From NCBI GenBank assembly GCA_902493345.1, contig CABUPM010000083.1, positions 1 to 9,728 of the forward strand: a stretch of 9,728 nt of DNA. Direction: 5' to 3'. Origin of the DNA: an uncultured Eubacteriales bacterium. Lineage in GTDB: Bacteria; Bacillota; Clostridia; Lachnospirales; Bianqueaceae. The translations under genes and the position numbers were made by a program. The notes beneath the pieces were generated by a model, which saw nothing but the letters and a program-made list of their open reading frames with translations, was not told the origin of the DNA and searched no databases. This document shows positions 6,407 through 9,728 of the stretch, piece by piece (position 1 is the first letter of the stretch; each line of letters starts with the position of its first letter).

Positions 6407-7491
6407 TATTTTTCCCTCCTCATCATCTCTGTAAATTCACCAAACAGCCATCTCGCGTCCCATGGTCCCGGGCATGCTTCCGGGTGAAACTGTACGGAAA
6501 AGGCCGGCATCGTGTCGTAGCTGACGCCTTCGCAGGTGCCGTCGTTGGCATTGACAAACCGCAGCTTCGCTCCCGCAGGCAGCGTATCCGTATCCACCAT
6601 ATATCCATGATTCTGGCTCGTCACATAGATCCGTCCCGTCGTCAGATCCTCCACCGGCTGATTGGCCCCACGATGGCCGTATTTTAATTTGCTGGTTTTG
6701 GCCCCCTGTGACAGCGCCAGCAGCTGGTGTCCCAGGCAGATTCCAAATGTCGGGATCTTTTTCTCACACAGTTTCGCAAGCTCTTTTATGATCTCCGGAT
6801 TTTCCTCCGGGTCTCCGGGACCATTGGACAGCATGATGCCGTCCGGACTGTATGCCGTTATCTCCTCTGCGGTACTATCCTGCGGAAAGACTGTCACTTC
6901 GCATCCTCGATCCAAAAGCTCCTGCAGGATATTGCCTTTCGCTCCGAAATCCCACAGCGCGACCTTGAATTCCGGCTCCGTTTCCGGCTTATAGGTCATT
7001 TTGCTTGTACCGCTGACTGTACGCACCGGACACGATACACGATGCGCTCGGATCTCCTGCAGCTCTTCCGCACTATAAGGAGGCGCCTTACGCGTCAGAC
7101 GTCCGTTCATCGTGCCGGACTCTCGGAGGCATCTGGTCAATGCTCTGGTATCGATCCCCTCCAGGGCCGGAATCCCATGGGCTTTAAAAAAGGTGTCGAG
7201 GTCTCCTTCACAACGATAGTTTGAAGGTTCTCGACACCACTCCCTTACAATATAACCGGCCAGATAGGGCTTTTGACTTTCAAAGTCGTCAGGAATCACA
7301 CCGTAGTTGCCGATCATCGGAAAGGTCTGCACTACGATCTGACCGCAATAACTGGGGTCGGTGATGGTTTCCAGATACCCGTTCATCCCTGTGGTAAAGA
7401 CGACTTCCCCTGTCGTCTCCTCCAGCGGAGCGCCAAAGGCTTTTCCCTGAAAATACCGTCCGTTCTCCAATACCAGATACATTGTCTCCAT
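6406..7491 (-). CDS. carA: Carbamoyl-phosphate synthase small (glutaminase) subunit
   Basis: CarA hydrolyses glutamine and channels ammonia to the large subunit CarB, which makes carbamoyl phosphate for pyrimidines and arginine. The 361 residues show the CarA N-terminal domain (about 3-135) with FTTGMNGYLETITDPSY (32-48) and GIDTRALTR (112-120). The class I glutaminase domain (about 176-358) has LSNGPGDP (221-228), Cys252 in FGICLGHQ, SQNHGY (292-297) and His336/Glu338 in VQFHPEA. I chose the first of two near Met codons because AGGAGG (7499-7504) is 7 nt from it and 16 nt from the second. The upstream ANTAR stop codon overlaps this binding site. The partner gene carB is not next to it: pyrG follows directly, so the large subunit must be encoded elsewhere. 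Confidence 0.97.
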   Translation of the reverse strand: METMYLVLENGRYFQGKAFGAPLEETTGEVVFTTGMNGYLETITDPSYCGQIVVQTFPMIGNYGVIPDDFESQKPYLAGYIVREWCREPSNYRCEGDLDTFFKAHGIPALEGIDTRALTRCLRESGTMNGRLTRKAPPYSAEELQEIRAHRVSCPVRTVSGTSKMTYKPETEPEFKVALWDFGAKGNILQELLDRGCEVTVFPQDSTAEEITAYSPDGIMLSNGPGDPEENPEIIKELAKLCEKKIPTFGICLGHQLLALSQGAKTSKLKYGHRGANQPVEDLTTGRIYVTSQNHGYMVDTDTLPAGAKLRFVNANDGTCEGVSYDTMPAFSVQFHPEACPGPWDARWLFGEFTEMMRREK

Positions 7492-7503
7492 TCTTCTTCC
7501 TCC

Positions 7504-8076
7504 TCATTCCAACTCATACAGTCTGAGTATCTCTTCTGCAATCTCTCTCTTGCCGCACCGACGATCCATCGCTTTTTTCTCAATCCATCGATGTGCTTCC
7601 TTCTCTGTCATCTGCTGATACTGAATCAACAGACATTTGGCACGGTCTACCGCCCGCAGTTCCCGAATTCTGTCCTGATACTGCTGTACCTCCGGTCTCT
7701 GCGCACGGGATAACCTGACATGCTGGGCCATCGTAAGCCGCACCGCATCCGTTAAAAATCTCCGTCCCATCCCCGTATTGTATACAAAGATTCCTTCGTC
7801 CGTCACCGAACTGTCATATTGTAAGCTGTAGGAAGGAGAACACGCGATGAGCACTCCGGCTGAGGTCTCCAGCGCCTGCCGTGCCAGATACAGTCCATTG
7901 TCTCCGGCAAAAGGCGTCAGAATCAGAACCAGCGCATACTCGGCGCTGTTCATGCATTCCCGCGCCATCCCGTTCGAAGACGCCGTCCGCACCTCTGCCT
8001 GCAGTTCCTCCTTCAGGAGTTTTTCAAAGGATGCCGCCCAGTTTTCCCGGTCGGACACCAGCAATATCGCTCCCAT
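7504..8076 (-). CDS. ANTAR-domain RNA-binding antiterminator with degenerate receiver domain
   Basis: This 190-residue regulator has an N-terminal receiver-like domain (about 1-120) and a C-terminal ANTAR helix bundle (about 130-188). ANTAR proteins bind paired RNA hairpins in mRNA leaders and prevent early termination. The ANTAR part shows the usual pattern: RAVDRAKCLLI (141-151), MTEKEAHRWI (156-165), KKAMDRR (167-173) and REIAEEIL (177-184). The receiver looks non-phosphorylatable: where family members have the acidic pair it reads VSDRE (7-11), the expected phospho-Asp position holds Leu53 (LILTPFAGDNG), and no conserved Lys is seen near 99-103. Such a regulator probably senses something other than a histidine kinase, perhaps glutamine synthetase or a metabolite; that is inference. 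AAAGGAG (8085-8091) lies 8 nt upstream of the ATG and reaches up to the glnA stop. The likely target is the leader of its own operon. Confidence 0.9.
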   Translation of the reverse strand: MGAILLVSDRENWAASFEKLLKEELQAEVRTASSNGMARECMNSAEYALVLILTPFAGDNGLYLARQALETSAGVLIACSPSYSLQYDSSVTDEGIFVYNTGMGRRFLTDAVRLTMAQHVRLSRAQRPEVQQYQDRIRELRAVDRAKCLLIQYQQMTEKEAHRWIEKKAMDRRCGKREIAEEILRLYELE

Positions 8077-8091
8077 ACCGCTTACTCCTTT

Positions 8092-9408
8092 TTATATAAC
8101 GTTAAAATACATTCTCAGCTGCTCTTCAAACGAATCTGCCGCCCCGGAGATTCGGGCGCATTCTCTCTTCTTCCGGCCAAAGTACTGCTCCAGCACACTT
8201 GCGGGAAGGTTCTTCCGGATCCATTCGCTCTCCTCGGCTGTCTGAATTGCCTGCTCCAGGCTGTCCGGCAGTGTTTCAATGCCCAGACTCTGTGCCACGC
8301 CCGGCTCATACAGATTCAGATTGCAAGGCTCCGGAAGCTTTTCTCCATTCTCTATGCCGTCCAGGCCCGCATGCAGCAGCAGCGCGAAAGCCAGGTACGG
8401 GTTGCATGCCGGATCCGGAGACCGAAGCTCCATGCGGTTGCTCTCTCCGCTGGAAGCCGGGATCCGAATCAGCTGAGAACGGTTCTGATGCGACCAACTG
8501 ATATAACGTGGCGCTTCCTGTCTTCCCAGGCGTTCATAGGAGTTCACCAGCGGATTCAGGAAGGCCGTCATTTCCGCCGTTCTCCTCAGAATTCCCGCCA
8601 GAAAACTCTCCGCGTTGGCACAATGGCTGTTCCCCGTCTCAAAGAGGTTCCGTCCGCCCTGAATCAGCGACAGATTGATGTGCATCCCATTGCCGCACTC
8701 CTTAAACATGGGCTTGGGGAGGAAGGAAGCAAAAAGGCCATGCCGCGCCGCGATCGTCCGAACGACCGTCTTAAAGGTCATCAGGTTATCTGCCGCCGAC
8801 AACGGATCCGCGTAACGGAAATCCACTTCGTTCTGACCCGGTCCCTGTTCATGGTGGGATTTCTCCGGCCGCAAATCCATCTCCTCCAATGTCAGACAGA
8901 TCTCTCTGCGGATATCCTCCGCCAGGTCCAACGGCGCCAAATCCGCGTAAGAACCATGATCCAACGGTTCTCGTGTCGGCCGCCCCTCACTGTCTGTCTT
9001 AAAGAGATAGAACTCACATTCCGCACCGATTCTGCACAGATATCCCATCTCGGCGGAACGCTGTACCGCCTGCTTCAGAATGTTTCGGCTGTCCCCGGCA
9101 AAGTCCGTTCCATCTGGATTTTTCATACTGCAGAAAATCCGCATCACCCGTTCATGTTCCGGCCGCCACGGCAGAATGGATACTGTCTGGCTGTCCGGCA
9201 TCAGGAACAGGTCTGAATGCTCGACTCCGGCCAATCCCGCTACCGCTGAGGCATCGAAGAGCATTCCGCTCTCAAACACCTGAGGCAGTTCACTGGCCAT
9301 CACCGCGATATTCTTCTGCATTCCGAACAGGTCACAGAAGGTCATCCGGATAAACTTCACATCCTGTTCCTTAACAAAACGTAAGACTTCCGATGCCGAA
9401 TCCGTCAT
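8092..9408 (-). CDS. glnA: Glutamine synthetase, type I (GSI-alpha-like)
   Basis: Glutamine synthetase condenses glutamate and ammonia with ATP to glutamine and is a dodecamer in this family. At 438 residues it matches GSI-alpha length. The beta-grasp domain covers about 15-95 and the catalytic domain about 105-438. Visible active-site elements are GAECEFYLF (Glu130, Glu132), HHEQGPGQNEVDF (Glu187, Glu194), GNGMHINLS (His243), the flap EAPRYISW (Glu298), NRSQLIRIP (309-317) and RMELRSPDPACNPYLA (Glu327, Arg329). The NxxY region (NLNLYEP, 363-369) is followed by a short loop rather than the longer GSI-beta segment, so adenylylation control is unlikely; feedback plus leader RNA control is more plausible. 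The flap-preceding loop (YERLGRQEAP) seems one residue shorter than the common YKRLVPGYEAP form. It is the first gene of the operon, with AAGGAGGAA placed 7 nt (core) before the ATG. Confidence 0.96.
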   Translation of the reverse strand: MTDSASEVLRFVKEQDVKFIRMTFCDLFGMQKNIAVMASELPQVFESGMLFDASAVAGLAGVEHSDLFLMPDSQTVSILPWRPEHERVMRIFCSMKNPDGTDFAGDSRNILKQAVQRSAEMGYLCRIGAECEFYLFKTDSEGRPTREPLDHGSYADLAPLDLAEDIRREICLTLEEMDLRPEKSHHEQGPGQNEVDFRYADPLSAADNLMTFKTVVRTIAARHGLFASFLPKPMFKECGNGMHINLSLIQGGRNLFETGNSHCANAESFLAGILRRTAEMTAFLNPLVNSYERLGRQEAPRYISWSHQNRSQLIRIPASSGESNRMELRSPDPACNPYLAFALLLHAGLDGIENGEKLPEPCNLNLYEPGVAQSLGIETLPDSLEQAIQTAEESEWIRKNLPASVLEQYFGRKKRECARISGAADSFEEQLRMYFNVI

Positions 9409-9425
9409 CTAACTTCCTCCTTCAT

Positions 9426-9516
9426 ACAAAAGAGGCGTCCACAGGTAAGCCTTCTTCTCCCGTTCTTTTTCTCTTGAAGAGAAGAAGATGACTCCCCCGT
9501 GAACGCCTTTGTTCAC
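9426..9516 (-). promoter_or_regulatory. Structured 5' leader of the glnA operon, candidate ANTAR-controlled attenuator
   Basis: The RNA between the promoter and glnA can take two exclusive folds. Fold A is a 6-bp hairpin, GUGAAC-AAAGGC-GUUCAC (9516-9499), with a six-base loop that has A first and G fourth, the known ANTAR-binding loop rule. Fold B pairs AGGCGUUCACGGG (9508-9496) with CCUGUGGACGCCU (9445-9433): 13 bp with two G-U pairs. It encloses a 9-bp stem, CUUCUUCUC (9487-9479) with GAGAAGAAG (9459-9451). Fold B is followed by CUUUUGU, a modest U-run, so it could terminate transcription. Fold A uses the same 5' arm and would prevent fold B. The second hairpin expected of an ANTAR target was not found with the same loop rule. 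A ligand-binding riboswitch is a possible alternative. Confidence 0.6.
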
Positions 9517-9524
9517 CTTGCGTT

Positions 9525-9553
9525 ATTATAATATAACCGTCTTTTCCTGTCAA
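9525..9553 (-). promoter_or_regulatory. Consensus sigma-A promoter of the glnA operon
   Basis: On the - strand TTGACA (9553-9548) and TATAAT (9530-9525) both match consensus exactly with 17-bp spacing. A run of seven A (9563-9557) just upstream resembles an UP element. The expected start is near 9518, giving a leader of about 110 nt. A promoter this strong with no obvious overlapping operator suggests that control happens after initiation, in the leader. Confidence 0.9.
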
Positions 9554-9637
9554 TCATTTTTTTGCCTGCTTTCCGCATTTTCGGCAATTCCATTATTTCT
9601 GTTTCCGTCCCTTCCCGCAAAACTGCGGATTTAAACG

Positions 9638-9667
9638 AAAAAAAGAACCGCAGACTTCTGCGATTCT
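9638..9667 (-). terminator. Intrinsic terminator downstream of tRNA-Gly
   Basis: Read on the - strand, AGAATCGCAGA and TCTGCGGTTCT form an 11-bp stem (one G-T pair) around a 2-nt AG gap, in practice a 4-nt loop, followed by seven T (9644-9638). It begins 8 nt after the tRNA 3' end and separates the tRNA from the glnA promoter. Between it and the promoter only a weak 5-bp hairpin (9615-9628) is seen. Confidence 0.85.
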
Positions 9668-9675
9668 TCTATCAG

Positions 9676-9728
9676 AGCGCGAGACGGGATTCGGACCCGC
9701 GACCCTCGCCTTGGCAAGGCGATGCTCT
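9676..9728 (-). tRNA. tRNA-Gly(GCC), 3' part (5' end outside the window)
   Basis: On the - strand the visible 53 nt start in the D-arm (AGAGC). They continue with an anticodon arm CGCCT-TGCCAA-GGCG, whose loop TTGCCAA gives anticodon GCC, then a variable region and a T-arm GCGGG-TCCGAAT-CCCGT, and finish with the acceptor strand CTCGCGC and discriminator T. The missing 5' acceptor strand should read GCGCGAG. The next bases are CTG, so CCA is not encoded and must be added afterwards. The T-loop starts TC rather than the usual TT. A terminator follows. Confidence 0.92.

Noticed and set aside
9405..9425. Tiny ORF MKEEVR in front of glnA, with its TGA overlapping the glnA ATG
   Set aside because: It is made of the glnA ribosome binding site itself, has no binding site of its own, and six codons carry no attenuation signal such as repeated Gln codons.
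9446..9495. Second ANTAR-type hairpin downstream of the first
   Set aside because: I looked for a stem closing a six-base loop with A first and G fourth; available stems (TTCTC/GAGAA, CTTCTTCTC/GAGAAGAAG) close loops of other sizes, so no second site is claimed.
1..9728. CRISPR arrays, insertion sequences, phage genes or defence systems
   Set aside because: No regularly spaced repeats, transposase or terminal inverted repeats were seen; nearly every base is accounted for by housekeeping genes.

Overview
The window looks like chromosomal DNA of a low-oxygen Firmicute of the class Clostridia, most likely a Lachnospiraceae-type gut bacterium. This is inferred from strong GGAGG ribosome binding sites, TTG and GTG starts, a [4Fe-4S]-type PurF, DapL for lysine synthesis, a GSI glutamine synthetase followed by an ANTAR regulator, and a tRNA without an encoded CCA. 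No phage, insertion sequence or CRISPR was seen; the content is core metabolism with a small ion-transporter operon.

Left part, + strand (1-1537). The C-terminal 69 codons of an NADP-type isocitrate dehydrogenase end at 210. A hairpin terminator follows, and its T-run is shared with the -35 box of the next promoter. Two overlapping half-size CHR (chromate transporter family) genes follow at 306-878 and 862-1428. Their apparent terminator (1511-1537) lies inside the oppositely oriented pyridoxamine kinase gene.

Main part, - strand (9553 down to 1327). A perfect-consensus promoter (TTGACA, 17 bp, TATAAT) drives a leader of about 110 nt. The leader can form two mutually exclusive RNA folds. One is a hairpin with a six-base loop of the kind bound by ANTAR proteins. 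The tightly packed operon reads: glutamine synthetase (glnA), ANTAR regulator with a degenerate receiver domain, carA, pyrG, dapL, purF. After a 39-nt gap with its own promoter-like sequence comes a pyridoxamine kinase. Gene junctions are 15 nt, 12 nt, then overlaps of 1, 4 and 4 nt.

How it works together. Glutamine synthetase makes glutamine. CarA, PyrG and PurF each hydrolyse glutamine to feed ammonia into carbamoyl phosphate, CTP and purines. DapL moves an amino group from glutamate into the lysine/peptidoglycan branch using PLP, which the pyridoxamine kinase could help supply. The operon therefore couples glutamine production to its main consumers, and the ANTAR protein plus the leader RNA are the likely switch. 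carB is not in the window.

Right edge (9638-9728, - strand): the 3' part of a tRNA-Gly(GCC) and its strong terminator, which separates it from the glnA promoter.
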